This document shows, in pieces, positions 21,182 to 32,600 of a stretch of 53,757 nucleotides of DNA. A program made the translations under genes and the position numbers. The notes under the pieces are model-generated. The model had not been told where the DNA came from. It saw nothing but the letters and a program-made list of their open reading frames with translations, and ran no database searches. The first letter of the stretch is position 1. Every line of letters begins with the position of its first letter. Source of the stretch: a virus; IMG/VR virus record IMGVR_UViG_3300005738_000002, positions 1 through 53,757 of that record; one strand, 5' to 3'.

Positions 21182-24100
21182 ATGCCTCAAAATACTAACC
21201 TAAACGCTAAGCCATACTTTGAAGACTTTGATCCGAAGAAGAATTTCTATAAGGTCTTATTCAGACCAGGGTTTGCAGTTCAGGCTAGAGAGTTAACTAC
21301 TCTCCAGTCTGCGCTGCAGACTCAAATAGAAAACTTCGGAAGAAACGTCTTCAAACAAGGCGATCTTGTCGTGCCTGGAGAAGTTGGGTTTAATAATAGA
21401 CTCAATTATGTTAAATTATCATCGGTTTCTGAAGTTGCGATAACTGATACTGCTGGTAACATTACTTATCAAAAGTATGATATCAGTCAATTAATTGGTT
21501 TAAAAGTTCAAGGAGTATCCTCTAGTGTTATTGCTAGTGTTGTAGCGACTGAACTTGGGTCTGATACAGAATCAGATACTCTTTATGTTAACTATCTAGA
21601 TTCTGGTGCATCTGGAGACGAAGAGAGATTCCGCCAAGGTGAAACACTTGAAGTAATTGGCGGAGTTAATTCTCCTTTATTAGTTGTTGGTACTGACGGA
21701 GTTTCTTTACCAACTAGTATTGGTGTAGTAAATCCAGATACAAATATTGAAACATTTGTAGATAGTCCTGCACTTGGTTATGCTTCTGCTGTAAAGGTAG
21801 AAGAAGGTATTTACTTTGTAAATGGATATTTTGTAAGAAATTCCGAACAACTATTAGTTGTCAACAAATACTACGATTCTCCTTCTGCTAAAGTTGGATT
21901 TACAATCAAAGAATCTTTAGTTACCCCAGAGCAAGATGCTTCTCTGTACGATCCTTCTCAGGGGTATTCTAATTTCTCTGCTCCTGGAGCACATCGCCTT
22001 AAGATCGATCTTACTTTAGTTAAGTATGATTACTACGAACTTACGGATAAAAACTTTATTCAATTGTTACTCGTAAAGAGTGGCACAATTCAAAAACAAC
22101 TTAAAGCAACTGATTTTTCTCTTGTAGAAGCTGCTATTGCAAGAAAAACATTTGATGAGTCTGGAGATTATGTAGTAGAACCTTTCCCACTACAAGTAAG
22201 AGAATATTATCAAAACAATAATAATCTTGGGTTCTATACTGCAGATGAAAATAATCTTGTTAATGGAATTTCTGCAAATGTAGCATCAACTAAACTTCTA
22301 GGAAGTATTGGTAGTGGAAAAGCATACATTAAAGGATATGAAGTTAAAAATAAAGAAACTAAGTATCTTGAAATTGATAAAGCAAGAGATACCATTAAAA
22401 GAGAAAATGAGACATTAAAAACTAGTGGTCTCACTTCATTCTTTATCACTAATGTACATGGAACAATTCCTGTTAATACAGAAGGTGCGGATTTAACTTC
22501 ATACCCAACCATGTATTTGAACTCTGTGTTCAATGATGGTTCTGTAGGACTTAATAATACTGAATCAGCAACTGATTCTAAACAGACTATAAACAGAAGA
22601 GGACTTGGATTTGATGTAACGGAAGGTGTTAAAACCATCTATTGTAGTATTGAAGATACAAATTATAATATTGGAAATTTCACTGATGCAACTTTTCAGT
22701 CTTTTATTCCAAAATTATATTACGTTAAAACAAGAACGGGTGGTGGAGATGTTAACGAATATGGTTATGTAGATACATTAGCATTTTCTATTGTTAAGCG
22801 TCCAGAAATTGACGGCACCGGAGTAACGGATTATCTAGAAATTACAGTTAAAGGTACGAGAGGAGAATTAGATTTATTTGTACTAAATTACGATTTAACA
22901 AATAGTGCAGGTAATTCTACTAGAAAATTATATAAGTCTCAAGCAGATATTGAATCATTAGTCACACCAATTTTTCAAATTCGTGATTATAACGAGACTA
23001 TTACTCCTATTGTAGGAATTAGCAAACCAAAAAATATTTCTTTAAAGAAAATTAGTTCTGGTTTTGATAGAGATACCGATAAAGTATTATCAAAAGGTAA
23101 ATTAGCAGGCGGTCTAGAAAAGTATAATTCTATATTCGACCTTGCATATTTTGCTCCTCAATTTTTTACTAGATTAATTCTTGAACAATCAATTACTGGA
23201 GACGATTTTACTGCTGGTAAGTACATCTATGGTTCTGTTAGTAAAGCAGTTGCTGTAATTGAAGGAGGAACTTCTGCTTCATATTCATCTATTAATAAAT
23301 TATTTGTTAGTGTTGTATTTGGAGAATTCCAAGATGGCGAGACAATAATTTCAGAAACTGGTGCAACTATTAATATTGCAACAGATAATACTATCTCACA
23401 TTTTATTGTTACCAAAGCAGGAGATGATTATGACCAGGGCGTCAAAATTATTCTAGATGGTGTAACATACGAAAATAATAAAATTCAACTAGTTGTATCT
23501 GGTGCTAATGCGATTGAAAGAGTATATGTCAATAATAGAAATGCAGTAAGAACGAAGTTTTCTCAACCTCCTGTAGTAGAATTATCTGGTACTGTTCCTA
23601 GTAACAAAGCAATAGTTGTACCTGTTCTTTTTAGAAATTCTGTATACACATATTCTCCTAAAAATATTAAATCAATATTTTCTGAATTTGGATCTGGAAA
23701 TAGTAATAAATTTTCTGCTGACGTTGAATTAGATCAGACTGGTTATTCAACAACTACTTCTGTAACAGATTTTACTTTCTCTGGAACTTTAGGATATAAG
23801 TTTATTGAATGTAATGGTTTTGGTGGTGATGCATCTAAAAATATTGTTCAAGGTGATGTTATTCAATTCTCAGATACTTCTGGTTCAGTATCCAAATATA
23901 TTGTACAATATGCAACTAGACCCGATGGTGTTAAGAGATCTAGAATTTATCTAGACAGAACCCTTACAAGTGATGTTAGTAATGCTTCTGTAGTTTTACA
24001 GAAACCAGTAATTGAAAATCCTAATGCAACTCTAGTATTTCCTACTGGCGATAAGCAAATTAAGACTTTAATTGATTCCTCAGAAGATTCTAAATTTAAG

Positions 24101-27100
24101 TATTTCTTCAGAAGAGATTTTATTACAACATCTTCTTCTGCTAGCGGCAACTTAACTTTTGCTGCACAACTTCCTTTTGGTACACAAAGATTTGCTCCTT
24201 TCAGTGAAGATAATTTCCTACTTACAGTATTAGAGACTGGCGTTGCTAATCACGCTTTAGATTCTGCAGGACAATTAGTATTGTTTGGAGGACCACTCAG
24301 CGTTGGAGACATTGTTTATATTGATAAAGAGTATGTTACAATATCCCAAACTGATTCTGATTTAACTGCCGGTAGTGTGACACTCAATTTCCCAGAAAAT
24401 CATTTTGGTGATATTGATGCTATTAGAACTGCTCTTGAACTTAGGGTTGCAAACCCACAAATAGGAGATCCTGATATCACATTGCCTTCGTCTAACTTTC
24501 CTAAAATGAAGTTGACTTCTACCTTGGAAGTATCAAAGGCAAAACCAAGACTTAAAACATCTATTAAGAATAAGCAGATTATTGTTCAATCTGGTGGTAC
24601 AACTATTGTTCCATTTAGAGGTCAGGAATTAGATGGAGAAACAATTCAAATCACATCATATGCTGATGTATTTAAATTGAATTATGTTTATGAAGGATCT
24701 ATTTCTTCACCACCATCTGTAGATGCTGGTGGTAATTTAATTTCTGGAACTGATGTAACTAATAAGTATACTTTCGATAATGGTCAAAGAGATACTCTTT
24801 ATGATATTGCTAGATTAGTTCTCAAATCAGGACTTGAAGCACCAACAGGTCAACTTGTTATTTCTTTTGATTACTTTGAACATTCTCAAGGTGACTTCTG
24901 TACTATCGACTCTTATTTACATGAAGCAGGTGTAGGTGCAGAGGAAATTCCATTCTTTAACTCTAGTGTAAATGGTCTTGTTTCACTGAAAGATGTTGTT
25001 GACTTTAGACCTAAAGTAGATAATTCTAATATTGTTCCTGGATATCAAGATCAGACTTTATTGTCTCAAACAGATTATCTATCTTTCTCTGGAGTTTCTG
25101 GTATTCCTGCTAGTACTCCTGCAGATGATAGTAATCTAGATTTCACTATTAAGTATAATAAAGTTCAGTATCTTGATAGAATTGATGGTGTATTCCTTAA
25201 CACTGACGGAAACTTCATTGTAAAGAAAGGAAACTCTTCTCTCGATCCATCCAGACCAGAAATTATTAGCGATAGTATTCCTTTATATTATCTTTATATT
25301 CCAGCATATACAGATTCTAGTAGGGATGTACGTATTATTCCAGTTGAGAATAAGCGTTATACTATGAAAGATATCAGTAAGTTGAATCAGCGTCTTGAAA
25401 GATTAGAATACTATACATCAATGAGTATTCTTGAGCAACAATCTCTCAATATGCAAATCACTGATGATATTGGTTTAGACAGATTTAAATGCGGTTTTTA
25501 TGTAGATAGTTTTGAATCTCATAAAGGAGATATCAAGTCTGCAGATTATCTATGTTCTATTGATACTCAGCAATCTGTTTTAAGACCTCAAGTTAGTGAA
25601 GATAATTTCTTAGTCAAAGAAATTAATACCAGAAATGATCAAAGAGAAGTTGCTGGATATGTTAATAACAATGGAGTATTGACATTACCATATACTGATT
25701 TTAGATTACTTGGTAATAACTTTGCAACAAAAACTATTAATCCCAACCCATTCGTAGTCCTTCAATATGTTGGTGATTTGTCTATCGATCCTAATGTAGA
25801 TTCTTGGTATGATAAGAGCATTGCTCCTCTAATTACCGACAACAATACTAATTTGTTTGTTCCTTTCTTAGCAAAAGATGATTTAGATGTAGCATTTGCA
25901 AGTACATATAATTCTTTTGTTGTAACTTGGACAGGAACTGAGAGATCATTCTTCAATATTAATCCTCTATCCAAAACAAATAGTGAAGTCTCTTCTTCTG
26001 AAGTTGTTGATGCAAATGTTTCTAGTTCTTCAAATATAAGTCCCTTTAATAACGAGGTTGCTAAAGGAGTTTCTACCAGAACAAGTCGTGGAAAATCTGT
26101 TGTTTCTTCACTTCAATACTTTGCTCGTAGTATTCCTGTTAAATTCGCAATCCGTAGATTAAAACCAAAAACACAAGTATTTGTTTACTTAGAGGGTAAA
26201 AAAATTAATAGATGGGTTGTTCCTGATATCAGGTTTACCGGAATTCCCGGCAACTCTCTATCTTCTTTCAATGCTCCTATTGTTACCGATGAGAATGGTA
26301 ATGCAAGTGGTATTGTATTGATTCCAGCTGGAGCTCCTCCTAGAGAATCTGTTATTTGGACTGGAGATATCGAGACATTAGCATATGACCAAAGTGCTGA
26401 AGAAGTTAGAATTACAACTGGCGAAAAAACTTTAAGATTTACTTCTAGTTCTACAAACAGAGATAAGAATAATGTAGAAACATTTGCTGAAACCAAGTTC
26501 TATGCTACAGGTCTTCTCCCTGATAACCCCGGTTCAATTATTTCAACCAAACCTGCTTACTTCAAGGCTAACGAAGGTACTCAATTAGTTAATAATAATA
26601 CAGAGATAGAGCAGAAACCAAATCCATTAGCACAAACATTCAAAGTTGAAAATTTTGAAGAAGGTGTATTTGCAACTGGCATTGATCTTTATATTGCTAA
26701 GAAGAGTGATTCTATTCCTCTTAGAGTATATCTAACTGATGTAGATTCTGAAAAACCAGGAAAAAATGTTATCCCTGGAACAGAAATTGTCAAAGAACCT
26801 TATACTTATATTAAAGCATTTGTATCAGCATCAGTTACTATCCTAAAAGGAGAAAATATTTCTGGTATTAATACGAATGCTTCTGGTCCTATTCTTAGAG
26901 TTCTTGATAAGAATAATAATGAACTACCAGTTTCTGAAGATAATGAAATCACACTAACAAACGAGCAAGTCTATACCTTTGTTCTTTCTAATAACAATGG
27001 ATTATCTTTTATTGCTGATGAAACATTAAAAATTAATTCTATTGTTTCGTTCAACAATTCTAATAATACAGAAGTTGTTGCAAGAATTGCTAAGGATTCA

Positions 27101-29437
27101 GGAATTGTATCTGCTCTTAAAGTTGTGAATACCGGATCAAATTATGATACTGCTACTATCACAATCGAAAGTCCTGGTCTTCCTGGTGGAAGTAATTCTA
27201 CTGGAAGTGTTGCTGTATCTGATGGTATGATCTATGATTCTACTATCACTCTTTCTGGTAGAGGATATACAGAACCTCCATCTGTTGTTATTAGAGGAAC
27301 TGGTGTTGGAAATACAGGTGCTATTATTGAAACAGAAATTGAAATTACAGAACCAGCAGTCAGAATGGGTATTGCTGAGGATGTGGTTGGAGTAGTGCCA
27401 TCAACTACTGCTACTAAGTTTATGTTTGATTATCCTGTTTTCTTACAGAATAATACAGAATACACCTTGGTAGTAGAAACAGATTCTAAGGATTATGAAA
27501 TCTGGGTATCTAAACTAGGAGAAACTGAAGTATCAACTAATACAACTGTTACTACAAACCCATCACTAGGTTCTGTATATAAGTCTCAAAATACCGGATC
27601 ATGGGTAGAAGACTTATTTGAAGATATTAAGTTTACTCTTTACAGAGCAGAGTTTGATTCAACTAAAACAGCAACTATTGATCTAACTACAATCTCTTCT
27701 GGATATGAAAAAATGTCTTCTAATCCTTTAGAGACTTATGCTTTTGCTAATGCTAATGCATCCTCACCATTGTTCAAGAATAATAATAATATTATTAAAG
27801 TTAGTCATAAGAATCATGGATTTGAAGATAGAGGTAATTCCTACGTATTCTTTAAAAATCTAGAGACAACTGCTGGATATACTCAAGGTTCTTTAAACTC
27901 TACTCTATTCAAGGTCACTAATGCTGGTCTCGATACTTTTAATATTACTGGTATTGGTAGAGCAGCTGATACAGTATTAGGTGGAGGTAATAGTGGTCTT
28001 ATTTCTTATAATAGAAAGTATGAAAGACTGGTTGCTCAAATTGCATACCTACAATCACCTTCAACAAACATTGATACATCAGTTAAAACTACTAACATAG
28101 TTCCTATTGATTCTAATACTGAAAACTTTAGTTCATATTCAGTCTCAAATTTCGAGAAAACTTTCTTGAATGAAGAGCAGTTCTTTATTAATCAAAAAGT
28201 TATTACTTCTGATATTAACTCATTGTTGAATAATTTGAACACTAGTCTTACCTACAGACTTCAGTTATCTACAACAAAGAGTTATCTTTCTCCTATCATC
28301 GATCTCAAAACTTCTTCTATTAAAGTTTCTTCTAATAGAATTGAAAAATCGAAAGGTCAAGAAGATAGATTTGGAAAGAGATATCAAATTGTTGAGTTTT
28401 ATCCAGTTTATAAATTTGTTATTAGCGGAAACGTCGATGGTAATGGTGTAAATATTAATGTTTCTCCTGGACAAACAGTTGAAGGAAAAGGAAACGCATC
28501 TTTAAATATTGATGCATCTGGATCTAAAGGAGAAGTTGTTTCATATGAATCTGGATCTAATACATTGTATGTCAAGATTAAAAACTCTAGCGTTTTTGTT
28601 AGTGGTGAACAATTGTTCTTCTCAATTGATTCTCAAACAGGAGCAATTTTAGATGATGCATCATATGATGTTGTAATTTCTGCTGCTGATCCACAGATAG
28701 TTAACCCATCATTCAATTTCAATGAACTGGTAACTGCTGTTAATCCTTCTAATACAACTACGACATATGATAATCTTATTGGAGCAAATGTTGTCCAATG
28801 GAACGTTCCATCTCAAGTATTAACTATTGATAATGATAAGGAACCAATTCTTAAAGATTATGTTAGTAATAACAATTCTGGATCTTTTGTAAGAGCACAA
28901 CTAGTTGCCGATCAAACGGCAGATATTTTTAGAGTTGGAGATCTTGTTTCGTGGTCAGGTTTGCAAGTAGGATATGAAAAATTCTACGAAATTAGATCTA
29001 TGATCTTTAGTGATGGTATTGATTATATTCCTGAGAATAGTGCTAAAGAAACATCAGCGGTTGCAAAATATACAACCAAAGAAATTTCTCTTAAAACACA
29101 AGCAACGGGAATTGATGTCATAATTACTGCAAATGTAAAAACTTCTGAAAATATTAAACTTTCTTATAAAACTAAAACTACTTCTATTCAGAAAAAATTT
29201 GAAGATATTGAATGGGTTCTATTCAATCAAACTGGTTATGCAAATGTTTCTGAATTAGCTACTCCTCAAAATACTATTTCCGCTCAAAAAGAAGAACAAT
29301 CTTCTTATCAGGAGTTTAGATTTAGTGTTGACAACCTAGATGATTTTGTATCGTTTGGTGTTAAAGTAAGTATGGAGTCTGATGATCCCGCTTATGTTCC
29401 TAAAATCCAGGACATTAGAGTGGTTGCTTCTGCATGA
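21182..29437 (+). CDS. Giant virion structural protein, DUF4815-like, 2751 aa
   Basis: The protein starts MPQNTNLNAKPYFEDFDPKK, then FYKVLFRPGFAVQARELTTL and QTQIENFGRNVFKQG. This is the N-terminal pattern of the DUF4815 family of phage virion proteins. Later come an Ig-like strand set (PVKFAIRRLKPKTQVFVYLE, near residue 1651), a jelly-roll-like segment (PLAQTFKVENFEEGVFATG, near 1815) and a GxGY module (SGRGYTEPPSVVIRGTG, near 2025). It lies directly after gp8, in the slot of T4 gp9-gp10, so it probably forms a peripheral baseplate or fibre-attachment part; that is inference from synteny. It has its own late promoter. The stop overlaps the next gene in ATGA. Confidence 0.75.
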   Translation: MPQNTNLNAKPYFEDFDPKKNFYKVLFRPGFAVQARELTTLQSALQTQIENFGRNVFKQGDLVVPGEVGFNNRLNYVKLSSVSEVAITDTAGNITYQKYDISQLIGLKVQGVSSSVIASVVATELGSDTESDTLYVNYLDSGASGDEERFRQGETLEVIGGVNSPLLVVGTDGVSLPTSIGVVNPDTNIETFVDSPALGYASAVKVEEGIYFVNGYFVRNSEQLLVVNKYYDSPSAKVGFTIKESLVTPEQDASLYDPSQGYSNFSAPGAHRLKIDLTLVKYDYYELTDKNFIQLLLVKSGTIQKQLKATDFSLVEAAIARKTFDESGDYVVEPFPLQVREYYQNNNNLGFYTADENNLVNGISANVASTKLLGSIGSGKAYIKGYEVKNKETKYLEIDKARDTIKRENETLKTSGLTSFFITNVHGTIPVNTEGADLTSYPTMYLNSVFNDGSVGLNNTESATDSKQTINRRGLGFDVTEGVKTIYCSIEDTNYNIGNFTDATFQSFIPKLYYVKTRTGGGDVNEYGYVDTLAFSIVKRPEIDGTGVTDYLEITVKGTRGELDLFVLNYDLTNSAGNSTRKLYKSQADIESLVTPIFQIRDYNETITPIVGISKPKNISLKKISSGFDRDTDKVLSKGKLAGGLEKYNSIFDLAYFAPQFFTRLILEQSITGDDFTAGKYIYGSVSKAVAVIEGGTSASYSSINKLFVSVVFGEFQDGETIISETGATINIATDNTISHFIVTKAGDDYDQGVKIILDGVTYENNKIQLVVSGANAIERVYVNNRNAVRTKFSQPPVVELSGTVPSNKAIVVPVLFRNSVYTYSPKNIKSIFSEFGSGNSNKFSADVELDQTGYSTTTSVTDFTFSGTLGYKFIECNGFGGDASKNIVQGDVIQFSDTSGSVSKYIVQYATRPDGVKRSRIYLDRTLTSDVSNASVVLQKPVIENPNATLVFPTGDKQIKTLIDSSEDSKFKYFFRRDFITTSSSASGNLTFAAQLPFGTQRFAPFSEDNFLLTVLETGVANHALDSAGQLVLFGGPLSVGDIVYIDKEYVTISQTDSDLTAGSVTLNFPENHFGDIDAIRTALELRVANPQIGDPDITLPSSNFPKMKLTSTLEVSKAKPRLKTSIKNKQIIVQSGGTTIVPFRGQELDGETIQITSYADVFKLNYVYEGSISSPPSVDAGGNLISGTDVTNKYTFDNGQRDTLYDIARLVLKSGLEAPTGQLVISFDYFEHSQGDFCTIDSYLHEAGVGAEEIPFFNSSVNGLVSLKDVVDFRPKVDNSNIVPGYQDQTLLSQTDYLSFSGVSGIPASTPADDSNLDFTIKYNKVQYLDRIDGVFLNTDGNFIVKKGNSSLDPSRPEIISDSIPLYYLYIPAYTDSSRDVRIIPVENKRYTMKDISKLNQRLERLEYYTSMSILEQQSLNMQITDDIGLDRFKCGFYVDSFESHKGDIKSADYLCSIDTQQSVLRPQVSEDNFLVKEINTRNDQREVAGYVNNNGVLTLPYTDFRLLGNNFATKTINPNPFVVLQYVGDLSIDPNVDSWYDKSIAPLITDNNTNLFVPFLAKDDLDVAFASTYNSFVVTWTGTERSFFNINPLSKTNSEVSSSEVVDANVSSSSNISPFNNEVAKGVSTRTSRGKSVVSSLQYFARSIPVKFAIRRLKPKTQVFVYLEGKKINRWVVPDIRFTGIPGNSLSSFNAPIVTDENGNASGIVLIPAGAPPRESVIWTGDIETLAYDQSAEEVRITTGEKTLRFTSSSTNRDKNNVETFAETKFYATGLLPDNPGSIISTKPAYFKANEGTQLVNNNTEIEQKPNPLAQTFKVENFEEGVFATGIDLYIAKKSDSIPLRVYLTDVDSEKPGKNVIPGTEIVKEPYTYIKAFVSASVTILKGENISGINTNASGPILRVLDKNNNELPVSEDNEITLTNEQVYTFVLSNNNGLSFIADETLKINSIVSFNNSNNTEVVARIAKDSGIVSALKVVNTGSNYDTATITIESPGLPGGSNSTGSVAVSDGMIYDSTITLSGRGYTEPPSVVIRGTGVGNTGAIIETEIEITEPAVRMGIAEDVVGVVPSTTATKFMFDYPVFLQNNTEYTLVVETDSKDYEIWVSKLGETEVSTNTTVTTNPSLGSVYKSQNTGSWVEDLFEDIKFTLYRAEFDSTKTATIDLTTISSGYEKMSSNPLETYAFANANASSPLFKNNNNIIKVSHKNHGFEDRGNSYVFFKNLETTAGYTQGSLNSTLFKVTNAGLDTFNITGIGRAADTVLGGGNSGLISYNRKYERLVAQIAYLQSPSTNIDTSVKTTNIVPIDSNTENFSSYSVSNFEKTFLNEEQFFINQKVITSDINSLLNNLNTSLTYRLQLSTTKSYLSPIIDLKTSSIKVSSNRIEKSKGQEDRFGKRYQIVEFYPVYKFVISGNVDGNGVNINVSPGQTVEGKGNASLNIDASGSKGEVVSYESGSNTLYVKIKNSSVFVSGEQLFFSIDSQTGAILDDASYDVVISAADPQIVNPSFNFNELVTAVNPSNTTTTYDNLIGANVVQWNVPSQVLTIDNDKEPILKDYVSNNNSGSFVRAQLVADQTADIFRVGDLVSWSGLQVGYEKFYEIRSMIFSDGIDYIPENSAKETSAVAKYTTKEISLKTQATGIDVIITANVKTSENIKLSYKTKTTSIQKKFEDIEWVLFNQTGYANVSELATPQNTISAQKEEQSSYQEFRFSVDNLDDFVSFGVKVSMESDDPAYVPKIQDIRVVASA

Positions 29438-29628
29438 TAAAAGTCAAAGGTCACGAAAATTTATACAGAGACCCTGAAACTGGGGCAATTGTAAATACTC
29501 AATCGCCCCCAAAAAGATCTGCTTCGCAGACAATTCAGGGAATGAAGACTGACATAAATACATTGAAGGAAGAACTATCTGATATCAAACATCTTCTTAG
29601 AGAGATAATAAGAAATGCCAGCAATTAA
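29434..29628 (+). CDS. Small coiled-coil virion-operon protein, 64 aa
   Basis: ATG 29434 overlaps the preceding stop (ATGA) and the gene overlaps the next by 14 bases, so expression is coupled. The N-terminal half is a Gly/Pro segment (GHENLYRDPETGAIVNTQSP). The C-terminal half is a clear heptad coiled coil (MKTDINTLKEELSDIKHLL). I recall similar short proteins next to this giant gene in other cyanophages. A linker or assembly-chaperone role between the flanking structural proteins is plausible but unproven. Confidence 0.65.
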   Translation: MIKVKGHENLYRDPETGAIVNTQSPPKRSASQTIQGMKTDINTLKEELSDIKHLLREIIRNASN

Positions 29629-32600
29629 CGTCGCTAAAACAGATACCTTTGAAATTCAAAGGAATAAAATTAATGACATTGGAGTACAAATTTTCAATGT
29701 TACTGCTGGTGGTAGCGATCTCGCCACAGGGGAATTAAAATTAGGTGACGGAACGAAACCTCTACCTTCTTTAGCATTTACTAGTGATCCAAGTTTAGGA
29801 TTTTATAAAGCAGCTCAACAAGAAATTGGGTTTGTATCTGCAGGAAAAGATATTGTTAACTATAGACCTGATGGAATTTTTTCTTTCCAAGATCTTTATA
29901 TTAGAAAAAGGACATTACTTACCGATGGATTAAATATACAAGCACCGGGACAAAATTATGATAGTGCTAGTTATACAGATATAAGTACAACTGGTGGTTC
30001 TGGTTCTAATGGTTCTATAAATCTTGATGTAGAAGCATTTGGCGGAGTATTTACTTCAGTAGGATCTGGATATGGATCTGGACAATATTCAGATATTCCT
30101 TTAGTATCTAGTGGATCTGGATCAGGAGTTATTGTTACATTTGGTACAGTAGAACCTGTTTTTGTTTTAAATAATGCCGGTAGTGGGTATGACGATGAAG
30201 TCTATAGTTCTATCCCAACAACTAGTAGTGGATCTGGTACTGGATTAGTTGTAAATATTACAGTTGAAAGTGGATCTATTACAGAATTTGAAATTGATGA
30301 GATAGGAACAGGTCATAGTGGAACTGATACTTTTACAATTAGTAATTCCGATTTAACATATTTTGATGAGTTAGGAGTAGAGCAAACTAGTGGTGGATCA
30401 GGAATTCAATTTGGTATTAGTAATGATCCTACTTTAATTGATTCAGGAAATTTTGATTTTCTGAATAAGGGAACGGGACATGCAGTTAATGATGTTTTAA
30501 CAACTCCTGTTGCCAGTACTAAAACTGGAGATCTCCCTGGTATTGTTTCTGCATTAACTACTACTCTTAGTACTGGAAGTACAAATATTGTAGTTTCATC
30601 TACTGCTGGTATACTGCCAGGAATGATCCTTACACAGACTGCAGGAGATGGTGCTATTGCTAGCGATACAACTGTTGTATCTGTTGTAAATGGAACTACA
30701 CTTCAAATTAGTCTCAATCCCGAAGTAGATGGTACTGCTACTCTAGATATTGGTAGCGAAAGTCTGAACACACTTTCTTTTTCTGATGTATCTGATATTA
30801 TTCCCAATAGTGGAATATCAGGTGGTGGATATACTGGTGTTGTTTCATCTGTAAACTCAGAAGAAAATACTATTGAAATTTCTCCTGATGTAGCATCTGG
30901 TGGTGCTACAGGAGTAACGTTTTCAATTTCACCCCCATATGGATCAGGAACAGGATTCCAATTCACAATTGATGCCGTTGGTGTTGTTACATCTGTAGCA
31001 GTTAATAATGCCGGAAATGGATATGCTGTTGGTGATGTACTAACAGTAAACCCTCTTGACTTGACACAAGCAATTGAGTATGAAGTAAATACTTTTGATG
31101 GTCAAGAAATTACAGTTGCTAGTGGAATCAATGTAAGTGTTGGTAGTGTTGTTAATGGATATACTCCAGCAGATAGTGAGGCAGGAACACCAGCATCATA
31201 TGGAGATGATTTAGAAGTTATTGAAATTACTGGAGGAACTCCAGGAAACGCAACTTCGTTTATTGCGGATGGTGCTACTACATTTGAAGATGGTGGTCAA
31301 TTTGGAATTAATTCATCAGGAGTCTTTACTGTAGTTGGAACACCTGGAAATGCATTTAGATATAGAATTAATACTGGTGATGGATCTGGATTCCAGACTA
31401 CCCCAACTTTAACTTTATTTGAAGGAAATACATATTACTTTAATCAAATAGATGGAAGTTTTGGCGTTCATCCTATTTCCTTATCTCAACATAGTGACGG
31501 ATCTAGAAATGTAGTCACTGGAATAACTGCAACTCTTAGTACATCATCAAATGTTATAGCAGTAAGTGATGCTACTGGTATTGAAGTGGGGATGATAGCA
31601 AGTGTAACTGGCGGAGTCGGTACAATTGGTATTGGAGATTTTGTTACTGATATAAATGGAAATAATGTAACTATTAGTGGAAATCCTACTGGAGATGGTG
31701 CTGCTGATCTAGAATTTACCGGTGCTGAGTATACAGAAAACGTAGTTGTTGGTGGTTCTGGTCCAACAATTACGATAACTGCTTCTACTCCAAATCCATT
31801 ATATTACTATTGCCCAAATCATGGGAACGTTGGTGGACAATTTACGATAGATGCTAATAATCCAAAAGTATTTGGTTCTGGATTAGAAATTTTAGTTTCA
31901 AGTGTTGATATTATTGATATTATAAAATCAGATATTGCTGATGGCAAATTTACATCGGTAAGTCTTGTAGCAGACACTTCTACTATTGGAGATTCAGTAT
32001 TTACTAATACTATATCATCGCCGGTTGCAAATTTAACTAGTGTTGTTGCATCAAATATAAATGCTACTGCAGGGGCAAATTTAAATATTTCATCCGCTAC
32101 TGCTAACATTGTAGTTACTGCAGGGCAATTAACATTATCTGGAATTGTACTTGATTCATCATTAAATTCTATTACTACAACTGGTGAGATTAAAACTACT
32201 AATCAACTTAATATTAATGATAAGTTGACTATTATTAATAATAGTATTAATACTACTTCTCTTGATGACATTCTTTTAACACCTGGATTAGGAAGGGTGG
32301 CAAAAGTTAATACTACAACAGCATTAACTTTACCTGTTGGTGATACTAATGCCAGACCTACAGTTGGTAATGTTGAAAGTGGAATGGTAAGATTTAATAC
32401 TGATACAAATCAGTATGAAGGTTATAGCGCCAGTGCTGCTTCCTGGTCATCTCTAGGAGGAGTTCGAGATCTTGATGGAAATACTTATATTTTAGCAGAA
32501 GAATTTGTTGGAGCTAATGATAACACTCTATACTTTGTTAATGATGCTGTAACTACTCTAAAGTTAGATAGAAATTTCTTAGATTTCGCAGCAACTAAAA

